Shown: positions 26,558-34,823, counted from the first letter of the stretch. The stretch is DNA of 49,200 nucleotides from Candidatus Zixiibacteriota bacterium (GCA_026397505.1 JAPLUR010000050.1:1-49200), one strand, 5' to 3'. Translations and numbers: made by a program. Notes: a model not told the origin generated them from the sequence alone.

Positions 26558-27493
26558 CTATTTCTTTATATCATTCTCGATATCGTTCAATTTTCTTCTC
26601 ACCGCTCCCAGTTCTTCCTTCAGGGCCGCCAATCCCTCGGCTAAAAATCCCAAAATGAAAAGCCCCATGCCGGTCCCGACCATGAGTATCACCAGGTACA
26701 ATAGCGGACGAAATCCCTCGTTGAGGATAAACCGAAAATAAATGGCGATTAATCCGATCAATACGCCCAGAAAGAAGAAAATGGAACCGAACAATCCGAA
26801 AAAGAGAAGCGGTTTCTTGAGAAAAGAAATTTGGGCCTTCACGGCCAGCATATCCAGGACACCGATCGGTATTCTCCAGAATGAGAACTTCGATTTCCCC
26901 CAGCGCCTGTCATAGAGTGGAATTTTGACTTCCTCGATCCGATGACCCTTGTCGGCCGCCAGTACGACCAGATAGCGATGCCAGTCACGGCGAAGGAAAA
27001 TATCCTTCACCACCTCGGACCGGAAAGCCTTGATCGAATTGAGATCATGCACTTTCAATCCGAATATTTTCCGCGATAAATAGTTGTATATTTTTGATAC
27101 CGTTCTCTTTTTATATTTTCCCTGTTTCCATCCGGTGACCACATCCGCCCCTTTGAATATCGGCGCCACCAGCGTCGGAATATCCTCGGGAAGATACTGC
27201 AGGTCGGCCGGATAAAAGATATATATCCCTCCGGTAGCGATATTAAATCCGGTCTCCAGCGCTTCCGTCAGACCGCGATTCCGCGGATGCCGCCCATATT
27301 TTATGAAGTCATACTTTTGAGCGGCCTTCAAAATTTCGTCAAAAGTACCATCCACGGAACCATCATCGATAAAAATCAATTCATACTGATGCTTTGATTG
27401 CGCCGTCATTTCGTCAAAAAGCCGACAAAACTCGGCTATGTTCCCTTCCTCATTGAAGGCGGGGACAACCACGGAGACGGTATTATTACTCAA
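26558..27493 (-). CDS. Polyprenyl-phosphate glycosyltransferase with two C-terminal helices (GtrB/ArnC type)
   Basis: A 311-residue GT2 protein with VVVPAFNEEGNIAEF, FIDDGSVDGTFDE and YPADLQYLPED in the GT-A domain. Two C-terminal membrane helices lie near residues 232-254 and 265-290, and a polar coiled tail follows. This is the layout of undecaprenyl-phosphate glucosyl/arabinosyl transferases. TTG start overlapping the end of the GT39 gene. Most likely makes an undecaprenyl-phosphate sugar for the GT-C enzymes nearby. Confidence 0.88.
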   Translation of the reverse strand: MSNNTVSVVVPAFNEEGNIAEFCRLFDEMTAQSKHQYELIFIDDGSVDGTFDEILKAAQKYDFIKYGRHPRNRGLTEALETGFNIATGGIYIFYPADLQYLPEDIPTLVAPIFKGADVVTGWKQGKYKKRTVSKIYNYLSRKIFGLKVHDLNSIKAFRSEVVKDIFLRRDWHRYLVVLAADKGHRIEEVKIPLYDRRWGKSKFSFWRIPIGVLDMLAVKAQISFLKKPLLFFGLFGSIFFFLGVLIGLIAIYFRFILNEGFRPLLYLVILMVGTGMGLFILGFLAEGLAALKEELGAVRRKLNDIENDIKK

Positions 27494-29636
27494 CTTCTAA
27501 GACTTCCTCCCCTCGCAGAAGGGCGTCGATCTGATTCGACAGGCGCATAGAAACCGGATTTAGTTTCCTGGCCATCTCCAGTTCGATTCTTCCCTTCTCC
27601 TTATAATCCGCATTATTGGTAATTTTATACATCTTAATATAAAAATCCCCCAGCTTATAACGCAAGTGGAAATCGGTCGGGCAAAAAGATATCGCGCGTT
27701 TGTAAAAACGTTCCGCTTCATCATAAAGCTTCATTTCATAAGAAAGCGCCCCGGTGAAAAAGTTCGCGGCAATATTATCCGGGAATCTGGATTGGAATCG
27801 CTTCATATGAATATGGCCGGAGTCCGATTTCGCCTGAAGATAATAACTCATGGCCGCCTCAAAATCCGAAAGCTGATACTGATCGGCCGTGATATTGCCG
27901 GTGAGTCCCGCCACCCGATAGACATTGACATTCTTGCTCCCCACATAATAGTGCGCGACCATGACTGCTTTCTTGAATATCTCCGGGTAGTTCTCCCGGG
28001 CATATCCTTCATTTGCCTTATCGACCAGAAGATGCGTGATCGGATAGCGCCGGAAAAAGGTGGTATCGACGTTGGCGACACCGAACATGTGGATGAGATT
28101 GAAGAGAATATTCTCCTGAGTCAGATCAGCAGCATAGGGACCCGATACCACCGCCTCCGGAGAAAGAATCTGCGCCAGATCCTTCGAGTTGGCTACGGTT
28201 GTGAAAGTCGCCAGTGACGACCATTTTACATATTTGACGGCATTGGGCACAATGGCGGCCATAACAGCGATCAGCACTACCCCGTTCTTAAATCGTTGCG
28301 GAGGCAGGAAAAGCGAGGTGGCGAAATACTTCCTGAGCAGCATGACGGCGACGGTCAAGACCGCCCCAAGAATCAGCAGAATCGACCACTCATCTTCCAT
28401 GATAAAGGTCAATTCCGAAAAATGAAAGAAGCTCCCGGTCAACTGGTACAGAGGAATAAGACAAAAAACCAAAAAAACTGCCGGAAACCAGAAATACCCT
28501 CTTGTCTTCCCTTCTAATTTTGCCGCACCAATCAGATTGGCCAGAAAAATTCCCGCCAGTCCGTACACCGGATAGATGAGAAGCGTCTGATAGCGAAGCG
28601 GCCGATAATTCCAGATCATCAAGGCGCCATAACCGGCCAGAACCAGAGTCATCATGAAAAGCATGCCGGGATTGATGCCAAAGAGTCTCTGTTTCCAATT
28701 ATCGCTTCGCCCGGCCCGGTAGAGAAATATCAGTATAAATCCCCAGGCCAGAAGCGCCGGAACGGCCATCCGCTCGAAAAAGCGGCTAACCACCCCCAGG
28801 GAGACATATTTATAAATAAAATCGGGAAATGATTTCAACGCTCCCGGAATCCCATAAAGACTGAAAGCTTGCTCCTCGACATATCCGGTTACCGATTGGG
28901 ACATCGGCCGATAACTGAAAAGATACCAGAAAACCGCAACCGCCAGAAAACCTACTGCAAAAAGAATATAGCGATTCAGGAATTCCCTCCATTGCGGCCG
29001 ATAATCGTGATAATATTCATAAATCGCGTAACAGCCGAAGGGAAACAGATAGACCAGCCCTATCAATTTCCCAAAAAAGATTCCCGCCGCCAAAAATATC
29101 CCCGCCAGAATTGCCACCCATATCTTCCGGCCAAAAATCAGCAGCGCCGCGGCAAGAGTGGCGAAGAAGTTCATGCTGTTTTCCAGAAAAGAAAGACGGC
29201 CGTAAAAGATTTGATTAAAATCGATCGATATCAAAATAAGATAAAAGAGCGCCGATACATTTCCGGCCACCTTACGCACGATAAAATAGAGCAGGATGAG
29301 CGTTGGGAATGAAAAAAGCAGCCCCACGATTTTCGCCTGAAGATACCCTACTCCCCCCAGCTTGAAAACCAGCAGAGATAAAAGCGTCGTGGCCGATTTT
29401 AGAAAGAAGACAAGACGAAAATCATGAAGCGGATTGAAATTCCCGTAAAGAATCATATTTCGGGCATATGATGTATACTGGGCCGGGTCGGTATAAACAT
29501 CCTGGCTGATTGAAAGGTCGACCGGCGGGTCGGCCGAAAGTTGATTTAGACGCAGGAAGAGCGACATCGCCGCCAGAATAATGAAGGCGATCGCCTCAAA
29601 TTTAATCGGCAGTTTATAGGTTTCTTTATTTTCCAA
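27486..29636 (-). CDS. GT39/ArnT-like membrane glycosyltransferase with C-terminal TPR
   Basis: A 716-residue protein. About 11-12 helices occupy residues 10-450, with an early outer loop containing DPAQYTSYARNMI, the Asp region typical of GT-C enzymes such as ArnT and protein mannosyltransferases. After a soluble region, residues about 600-700 form TPR-like helices (YLQAKSDSG, AERFYKRAIS, YKLGDFYIKMY). It should move a sugar from a polyprenyl phosphate to a glycan, lipid or protein in the periplasm. The TPR tail may recruit partners. TTG start within the degT stop region. Confidence 0.82.
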   Translation of the reverse strand: MENKETYKLPIKFEAIAFIILAAMSLFLRLNQLSADPPVDLSISQDVYTDPAQYTSYARNMILYGNFNPLHDFRLVFFLKSATTLLSLLVFKLGGVGYLQAKIVGLLFSFPTLILLYFIVRKVAGNVSALFYLILISIDFNQIFYGRLSFLENSMNFFATLAAALLIFGRKIWVAILAGIFLAAGIFFGKLIGLVYLFPFGCYAIYEYYHDYRPQWREFLNRYILFAVGFLAVAVFWYLFSYRPMSQSVTGYVEEQAFSLYGIPGALKSFPDFIYKYVSLGVVSRFFERMAVPALLAWGFILIFLYRAGRSDNWKQRLFGINPGMLFMMTLVLAGYGALMIWNYRPLRYQTLLIYPVYGLAGIFLANLIGAAKLEGKTRGYFWFPAVFLVFCLIPLYQLTGSFFHFSELTFIMEDEWSILLILGAVLTVAVMLLRKYFATSLFLPPQRFKNGVVLIAVMAAIVPNAVKYVKWSSLATFTTVANSKDLAQILSPEAVVSGPYAADLTQENILFNLIHMFGVANVDTTFFRRYPITHLLVDKANEGYARENYPEIFKKAVMVAHYYVGSKNVNVYRVAGLTGNITADQYQLSDFEAAMSYYLQAKSDSGHIHMKRFQSRFPDNIAANFFTGALSYEMKLYDEAERFYKRAISFCPTDFHLRYKLGDFYIKMYKITNNADYKEKGRIELEMARKLNPVSMRLSNQIDALLRGEEVLEVE

Positions 29637-30729
29637 GGAATTCCCTTATTTTGGATGAAATAAAACCGACCTGCTCGTCGGCCAATTCAGGATATATCGG
29701 CAGCGATAAAATCCTCCCCGATAATCTCTCGGTGATCGGATAATGGCCTGCGGCATAACCGGCCTCAAGATAACCTTTCTGACGATGAATAGGAATCGGA
29801 TAATGTATGAGCGTCGGGATGCCCGATTCGGAGAGAAAGTTCTGAAGTCCATCCCGGTCGTCAACTTCGATCACAAAGAGATGATAGACCGGATAGCAAT
29901 CCGGAAACTCGCCCGGCAGAACCACCGGCAGGTCTCTTAGGTTCCGGCGATATCGGGCCGCCACCCGGTTTCGCTGCTTGTTCCATTCTTCAAGGTGTTT
30001 GAGTTTGACCCCCAGGACTGCCCCCTGAATTCCATCCATCCGGGCGTTGTAGCCAATCAGGTCATGATGATATTTCCGGTCGGAGCCGTGGTCGCGAAGC
30101 TTGCGGATGGTTGCCGCCAGCTTGATATCCGAGGTCACCACCGCTCCCCCCTCGCCGTAAGCGCCGAGGTTTTTCCCCGGATAAAATGAGAAACATCCGG
30201 CCAGCCCGAATGAACCGGCCGGCTTCCCCTTGAATCCGGCGCCATGCGCCTGGCAGGCATCCTCGATAACAATCAGATTATGTTTCCCGGCAATAACATT
30301 AAGCTTTTCCATATCGACCATACAGCCATAAAGATGAACCGGAATTATAACCCTTGTTTTCGAGGTAATAGCTTCCTCAATCTTCGAAAGGTCAATATTG
30401 CTGGTAACCGGATCGACGTCAACCAACACCGGCGTCGCGCCGGTATAAATAATCGCCGCGGCTGTGGCCATGAATGTATTGGCGGCGGTGATCACCTCAT
30501 CCCCCGGGCCGATATCAAGCCCCTTCATGGTAAGAAAGAGCGCCGAAGTCCCGGAATTGACCGCTACCGTCTGTCCACACCGGCAGAAACGGGCAAAATC
30601 CTCCTCAAACCGCGCCACGGCCGGGCCGAGCACAAAGCTGGAGGAATTGATCACCTGCCCGATCGCTTCATCTATTTCGGTCTTTATCGAATCATACTGG
30701 GCTTTTAGGTCAAGAAAATTGATCTTCAT
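29626..30729 (-). CDS. DegT/DnrJ/EryC1/StrS aminotransferase
   Basis: A PLP-dependent sugar aminotransferase of 367 residues from the ATG at 30729. The Schiff-base Lys186 lies in FYPGKNLGAYGEGG, with VIEDACQAHGA and the N-terminal FLDLKAQYDSIK also typical. These enzymes convert keto-sugars on nucleotide carriers to amino sugars such as QuiNAc4N. It is the first gene of the glycan operon and has a good promoter. An upstream frame of nine codons could extend it, but the ATG gives the family start. Cytoplasmic. Confidence 0.92.
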   Translation of the reverse strand: MKINFLDLKAQYDSIKTEIDEAIGQVINSSSFVLGPAVARFEEDFARFCRCGQTVAVNSGTSALFLTMKGLDIGPGDEVITAANTFMATAAAIIYTGATPVLVDVDPVTSNIDLSKIEEAITSKTRVIIPVHLYGCMVDMEKLNVIAGKHNLIVIEDACQAHGAGFKGKPAGSFGLAGCFSFYPGKNLGAYGEGGAVVTSDIKLAATIRKLRDHGSDRKYHHDLIGYNARMDGIQGAVLGVKLKHLEEWNKQRNRVAARYRRNLRDLPVVLPGEFPDCYPVYHLFVIEVDDRDGLQNFLSESGIPTLIHYPIPIHRQKGYLEAGYAAGHYPITERLSGRILSLPIYPELADEQVGFISSKIREFLGK

Positions 30730-30754
30730 AAATCTCCATCTAATTTGATTGCGC

Positions 30755-30783
30755 AAAATAACATAAGTCGGATTTTAAGTCAA
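30755..30783 (-). promoter_or_regulatory. Predicted promoter of the glycan operon
   Basis: TTGACT (30778-30783) and TATTTT (30755-30760) with a 17-base spacer on the minus strand, 25 bases before the aminotransferase ATG. Confidence 0.55.
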
Positions 30784-30973
30784 GGAAACTGCCGAGAGAC
30801 CGGCGGCGGGGATGATTTTGAAAAAGAAAACTCGTCCTGCCGGAACAATCCAGACAAATAAGGTGTTGTATCAGTTGAAAAGTTTTGATTCCCGTTGGCC
30901 ACAACGGATAAGGCGAACATCTTTTGAGGATGTCGCACTGATTGGTTTACGTTCTTTCATTCCTCAGGGAAAG
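30784..30973 (+). other. Intergenic stretch with possible plus-strand transcript
   Basis: No protein gene is supported here. A plus-strand terminator follows, and a small stem ACATC/GATGT lies inside, so a short unannotated RNA might end there. I see no strong plus-strand promoter. Confidence 0.25.
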
Positions 30974-31001
30974 CCCTCTGCCAAAAGCAGGGGGTTTTTT
31001 T
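30974..31001 (+). terminator. Orphan plus-strand intrinsic terminator
   Basis: CCCTCTGC (30974-30981) and GCAGGGGG (30987-30994) form an 8-bp stem with one G-U pair, a 5-base loop and seven T directly after. All recognised genes are on the other strand, so the transcript it would end is unknown. Confidence 0.65.
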
Positions 31002-31029
31002 ATTTGGAGATTATCCCACAGGTTTCTGA

Positions 31030-31067
31030 TCGGCGGTTCCTCAGAACCGCCGCCCGGTCTATCTGAC
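31030..31067. repeat. Double-hairpin repeat element (copy 1)
   Basis: GGCGGTTCCTCAGAACCGCC is followed by a second stem built on CGGTC and GACCG. A related element occurs at 34529-34567, where the first stem is GGCGGGTT/AACCCGCC. Confidence 0.6.
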
Positions 31068-31185
31068 CGATCATTCACTTTCAACGGCTTAAAGATATCG
31101 GCTTCATTGGGGCGCAGCATAGGGCGTGTCGAAAGAGGCGCAAAAGGGAGAAGAAGCATACCAATAGGCAAGAGTATACAAGAAT

Positions 31186-31278
31186 TGTCATCCTGAACTT
31201 GATTCAGGATCCAGAAAGCGGAAACATAAGTGCAAATCAGTTACTACTTTCTGGATTCTGGCTTTCGCCAGAATGACA
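31186..31278. repeat. Composite palindromic element, 93 bp
   Basis: The left arm is TGTCATCCTGAACTTGATTC running to CCAGAAAG, and the right arm runs from CTTTCTGG to CCAGAATGACA. Each arm is itself a hairpin and the ends are inverted (TGTCAT and ATGACA). Arm-type sequences recur at 34329-34439 and 34626-34736. Similar short palindromes are common in Gram-negative genomes. Confidence 0.8.
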
Positions 31279-31401
31279 GGTCGGGCGTCATCATTAGTCA
31301 TGATAGAGGCATATTGCCAGCATATACACTTCTTCAGCACTCCCCATAATGCAGCCCAAGACCGCCTTACCGAACGCCCTTATCCTGCCTGCCCCATTTG
31401 C

Positions 31402-31980
31402 TCACAATTTCACCTCTTTGTATCGGAAACAGCTTACCAGATGATCGTTCACCAGGCCGACTGCCTGCATGAAAGCATAACATATGGTCGGGCCGACAAA
31501 CCGGAAACCGCGCTTCTTAAGCTCTTTGCTCATGGTCCGCGATTCCTCTGTTTCGGCGGGAAGCCCCTTAAATGTTTTCAGGCGATTGTCTTTCGGCTTG
31601 CCGCCGACAAAACCCCAGATAAACTTATCGAAACTGCCAAACTCCTTCTGCACTGTCAGAAATGCTTTCGCGTTGGTAATGGCCGCATTGATTTTCAGCC
31701 GATTGCGGATTATGCCGCTGTCCTTCAGAAGCTTTTCCACTCTGGCCGGTGTATATCGGGCAACTCTTTTCGGATCGAAATTATCGAATGCTTTGCGATA
31801 GTTTTCGCGGCGATGGAGAATGGTACGCCAGGAAAGCCCCGCCTGCGCCCCCTCAAGAATAAGGAATTCGAACAGGAGACGATCATCATGCACCGGCACC
31901 CCCCATTCGGTGTCGTGATACTCAAGCGACAGCGGATCCCCCTCCCCCCACGGACAGCGATTCTTTGTACTTTCTTTCAT
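31402..31980 (-). CDS. tag: DNA-3-methyladenine glycosylase I
   Basis: A 192-residue Tag protein. It removes 3-methyladenine from alkylated DNA. RCPWGEGDPLSLEYHDTEWG opens the chain, with ILEGAQAGLSWRTIL as the substrate region. The four zinc ligands are conserved with the same spacing as in E. coli: Cys9 and His22, then His180 and Cys184. ATG start. The stop of the upstream solenoid gene adjoins without a gap, so they probably share a transcript. Cytoplasmic DNA repair. Confidence 0.95.
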   Translation of the reverse strand: MKESTKNRCPWGEGDPLSLEYHDTEWGVPVHDDRLLFEFLILEGAQAGLSWRTILHRRENYRKAFDNFDPKRVARYTPARVEKLLKDSGIIRNRLKINAAITNAKAFLTVQKEFGSFDKFIWGFVGGKPKDNRLKTFKGLPAETEESRTMSKELKKRGFRFVGPTICYAFMQAVGLVNDHLVSCFRYKEVKL

Positions 31981-33852
31981 TTACTTTCTCACCAATCCTG
32001 AAAGTCCAGCCACAAGCAGTGAAGTCAGCACCCATCCAGCGACAATATGAACCCAGAGATAATACCGCAACAACGAACCGCTAATGGGTATTTTGAGTTT
32101 ACCAAACAAATGAATTTCGCCGCACTTATTGGCATTGGGCATCCAATAACTCCCTTGCCGAAGATTGATCAGAGGCACAAACTCATTAAATGAGTACGCC
32201 AGAACATTGAATGTAGGATAATCAGGCGAAATTACCTGATCGCCGGTGACCTTGTCCGCTATATAGGCGGTCGGTGACAAAGGGCTGAAAACGCCAGCTT
32301 CGTAACCGGCACCGAACAGAATAAGTCCAAGCATAATGAAGCCAGTCATCCAGGGAATTGCCTTGAGCGGACGATATCCATAGGAAATTGATTTCCCCAA
32401 AAGCCTTAGCCAATATCTTTCGTACCACGGTATTTTGTTTTTCTCAATCCGCAGACGATCATTATTTTTAGCGATACGTATTTTGCGAGCATCATTTTCA
32501 TGGCCCATCTTTTCAAGAACCTTGGCCAACTGCTCGTATGGTTGTGGGCGAAATTGATCTTCCGGCTGTAATCTAAGCCATTTGAGGCGCATTTCGGCAT
32601 CTTTTTCGGCTTTATCCGCTATAATATCATACTCGAATCCATCCATTAATAGATTCCCTTTTGCCGGCCATGAGTTTTCGTTATCATAAAGAGTTCCAAC
32701 TTTAGCCGAACGCAAATCAAGCGTGGCTTTGTCGGGCGATTCCACATCCAAATATTCAAGGCTGCCGCTAATATGAGCAAATACAAGAGAAACAGTGCCC
32801 TGTGGATTGAAGGCTTCACGCATCAAAACATTGCCGCCTATTTTCGCATTCTGAACATTCAAGGCTTTACGCCCCGCGTTCGTGAATTCACCCGCAATGC
32901 AGTCTAAGTCGCCGCCTATAACTGCCCCCTGAAAGCGAACTTCACCCTTTGCCCTAAAACCCTCTCTAAAAAAGACGGCACCCTTGATTTTGATTCCACC
33001 CGCATTTAATGCTTTACCACCCTCGTTGATAAATTCACCCTCAATACAGCTTAGAACACTGCCTATATTTGCCATCGGCATGCGAACCTCTCCCTGCGCC
33101 TTAAAACCCTCCGCTAAAAAGACCCCACCCTTTACCTTGATTCCATCAGCGCTCAAGGCATGTCCGTGCACATTTGTGAACGCACCCTTGCGGCAATCAA
33201 AGTCACCGCCTATATCCGCCCCCAACATGCGAATCCCACCTTCGGCCTTAAATCCCTCCCGTAAAAGGACGTCGCCCTTTACTATAATTCCATCTGCAGT
33301 CAATGCAAGCCCGCCCACATTAGTGAATCCGCCCATACTGCAATCAAGAATTCCGCCGATTTCCGCGCCTACGAAACCTATCTGTCCATTGGCCTTGAAT
33401 CCATTTCTCAGAAAAACATTACTCTTCACTCGTAGGCCATTACCATTTATTGATTTAACCTGCGTGCCGTCTAAATATAGTCCACGGATTTCCCCACATC
33501 TCAAGTTCATATCATCCGCAAAAAGCGACTTCCAGAAAAGAAAGCTAAAATCCACCCTACTTTCTTCAAGATCAACTTCCCCCTCAATACGTGCCCCATT
33601 TACCCTTATCCCTTTATGGCTCACCATCTCTTTGGCCTTCCTGTCGGCGCAAAGCCAATTAATCCGGTCCGCCTTTAGCACCCTTTCTTCACCCCATTTG
33701 TCGCCGCCGGCGGGGTCATTATCTTCTTCCTTCTCTGAACTGTAATCTGCCGGTTCGCCGTTGGCAACCGCCGTAAAGAACGTTTCATCAGCCGGCGAGA
33801 AATCGCTAAACTTCTCTTTGGCCAGTTTCAAAAGCTCATCTTCATTGGACAT
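31981..33852 (-). CDS. Membrane-anchored beta-solenoid repeat protein (function unknown)
   Basis: A 623-residue protein. The N-terminal 60 residues are acidic. Then come four regular 49-residue repeats (138-186, 187-235, 236-284, 285-333) and a degenerate fifth (334-382). Each repeat has the pattern GI-x-VKG-x-VF-x-REGFKA, then G-A-x-IGG-x-x-DC, with a Cys at the same position in the first four. This looks like a right-handed beta-solenoid related to pentapeptide- or bactofilin-like folds. A charged helical region (about 410-480) and two membrane helices (about 507-527 and 598-620) follow. No enzymatic motif is seen; similar proteins have been named oxidoreductases without good cause. It may be a scaffold or mechanosensor at the inner membrane. 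Confidence 0.8.
   Translation of the reverse strand: MSNEDELLKLAKEKFSDFSPADETFFTAVANGEPADYSSEKEEDNDPAGGDKWGEERVLKADRINWLCADRKAKEMVSHKGIRVNGARIEGEVDLEESRVDFSFLFWKSLFADDMNLRCGEIRGLYLDGTQVKSINGNGLRVKSNVFLRNGFKANGQIGFVGAEIGGILDCSMGGFTNVGGLALTADGIIVKGDVLLREGFKAEGGIRMLGADIGGDFDCRKGAFTNVHGHALSADGIKVKGGVFLAEGFKAQGEVRMPMANIGSVLSCIEGEFINEGGKALNAGGIKIKGAVFFREGFRAKGEVRFQGAVIGGDLDCIAGEFTNAGRKALNVQNAKIGGNVLMREAFNPQGTVSLVFAHISGSLEYLDVESPDKATLDLRSAKVGTLYDNENSWPAKGNLLMDGFEYDIIADKAEKDAEMRLKWLRLQPEDQFRPQPYEQLAKVLEKMGHENDARKIRIAKNNDRLRIEKNKIPWYERYWLRLLGKSISYGYRPLKAIPWMTGFIMLGLILFGAGYEAGVFSPLSPTAYIADKVTGDQVISPDYPTFNVLAYSFNEFVPLINLRQGSYWMPNANKCGEIHLFGKLKIPISGSLLRYYLWVHIVAGWVLTSLLVAGLSGLVRK
32854..33441 (-). repeat. 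Four tandem 147-bp coding repeats
   Basis: Within the solenoid gene, four in-frame units of 147 bp encode the 49-residue repeats. The protein similarity between units is high enough that unequal crossing-over could change the copy number. A fifth, decayed unit runs on to about 32707. Confidence 0.85.
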
Positions 33853-33982
33853 AAATATCTATCTCCCAAGAACTATATTAATCTCAAAGAAATCTCAAAC
33901 CCTGTCCCCTTTTATATAGCAATTCCCCTTTAATTTGCAACAACAATTTTGACCCGCTGCCACTTGCCCAATTACCTGAAGG
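33853..33982. other. Spacer upstream of the solenoid gene
   Basis: It should hold the promoter for the solenoid gene and tag. TTGAGA and TATAGT are present but only 15 bases apart, a weak match. GGGAG lies about 9 bases before the ATG. Confidence 0.35.
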
Positions 33983-34032
33983 TCGAAATTCCCCCCGAAT
34001 TCCGCGAAAAGCGGAATGAGCGGGGGTTTCGA
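33983..34032. repeat. Nested palindrome
   Basis: Outer arms TCGAAATTCCCCC and GGGGGTTTCGA enclose an inner stem ATTCCGC/GCGGAAT. The outer arm shares TCGAAACC with the hairpin at 35333-35353. It lies 50 bases downstream of the tRNA-Sec gene. Confidence 0.7.
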
Positions 34033-34081
34033 CACTTGCGCCTCGCCGGTCACGGTTGGCCCGCACTCTCCCAAATAAAAA

Positions 34082-34174
34082 CGGAAGGGGTAGGAATCGA
34101 ACCCACCGGAGACGGCATAACCGCCTCCCCACGGTTTTGAAGACCGCAAGGGCCACCAGACCCTATCCGCTTCC
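34082..34174 (-). tRNA. selC: tRNA-Sec (anticodon UCA), with an imperfect acceptor stem
   Basis: The strand reads GGAAGCGGATAGGGTCTGGT at the 5' end. The D arm is a 6-bp stem AGGGTC/GGCCCT with a 4-base TGGT loop, a hallmark of selenocysteine tRNA. The anticodon loop is CTTCAAA (UCA). The long variable arm is GGAGGCGG/CCGTCTCC, and the T loop is TTCGATT. The discriminator is G, without encoded CCA, and TTTTT follows. The acceptor 5' strand GGAAGCGG should face CCGCTTCC, but the gene has only CCCTTCC after the T stem, so the G that would pair with C6 seems lost. No selA, selB or selD is in the window. Confidence 0.85.
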
Positions 34175-34270
34175 AAACCATTATAATAAATCTCTCCCCT
34201 CAAATCAATATTACTTGTTCTCTCCCGCCGGCCAACCCTCCGCAAGCTATGGGGCATTCGGCGGCACCTG

Positions 34271-34439
34271 GCTCACATTCAGGTGTTCCGGCGGGTCTTG
34301 GGACCCGCACGGCACGGAGAGTATTAATCTGGATGCTGGATCAAGTCCAGCATGACAATAACTGGGCAGTCAAGGCGGAAGCGGATGTTTGCCGAAAAAT
34401 GTTCCTAACACTGTCATTCTGGCGAAAGCCAGAATCCAG
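34271..34439. repeat. Long direct repeat, copy A (169 bp unit)
   Basis: The unit comprises a 95-bp left block (GGCGGGTCTTGGGACCCGC hairpin, then CTGGATGC to CATGACA), a 46-47 bp unlike core and the hairpin TGTCATTCTGGCGAAAGCC at the right end. The left block differs from copy B at about 11 of 95 positions by eye. The core has the same length but another sequence. Confidence 0.75.
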
Positions 34440-34528
34440 AGAGTTTTGTCGGCCAGTGGAGTGCGGCGGCGGACGGGGCACCGGGGCAGATGTAGAGAGG
34501 CTGTGCCAAAAGTAATGTGGGCGGGCGG

Positions 34529-34567
34529 GTTCTCAAACCCGCCGCGCGGTCGGTGTGAGGACCGACT
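34529..34567. repeat. Double-hairpin repeat element (copy 2)
   Basis: GGCGGGTTCTCAAACCCGCC followed by CGGTCGGTGTGAGGACCG, related to the element at 31030-31067. It leads straight into copy B of the long repeat. Confidence 0.65.
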
Positions 34568-34736
34568 GCTCACATGGAAGTGTTCCGGCGGGTCTGATGA
34601 CCCGCACGGCACGAAGAATATTAATCTGGATGCTGAATCAAGTCCAGCATGACAATGATTGGGTTTAATTGATGGGTGAGTAGATTCAATGGAATGAGTT
34701 CTTTTGGAAGTCATGCTGGCGGAAGCCAGCATCCAG
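34568..34736. repeat. Long direct repeat, copy B (169 bp unit)
   Basis: Exactly 297 bp after copy A. The 95-bp left block is about 88% identical by eye; the right end is GTCATGCTGGCGGAAGCCAG, a compensated variant of the copy A hairpin (ATTCTGG/CCAGAAT against ATGCTGG/CCAGCAT). Confidence 0.75.
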
Positions 34737-34823
34737 GGGTGGCGCGGCCAAGGGCAATATAAGTTGTTGAATAATAAGCGATTGCAAATAAGCGAAAAAA
34801 GCGAAGCCATCATTATTTCATTT

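Noticed and set aside
30812-31066. Plus-strand open frame in the intergenic zone
   Set aside because: It runs through the plus-strand terminator and the repeat hairpin, has no clear ribosome-binding site and matches nothing I know.
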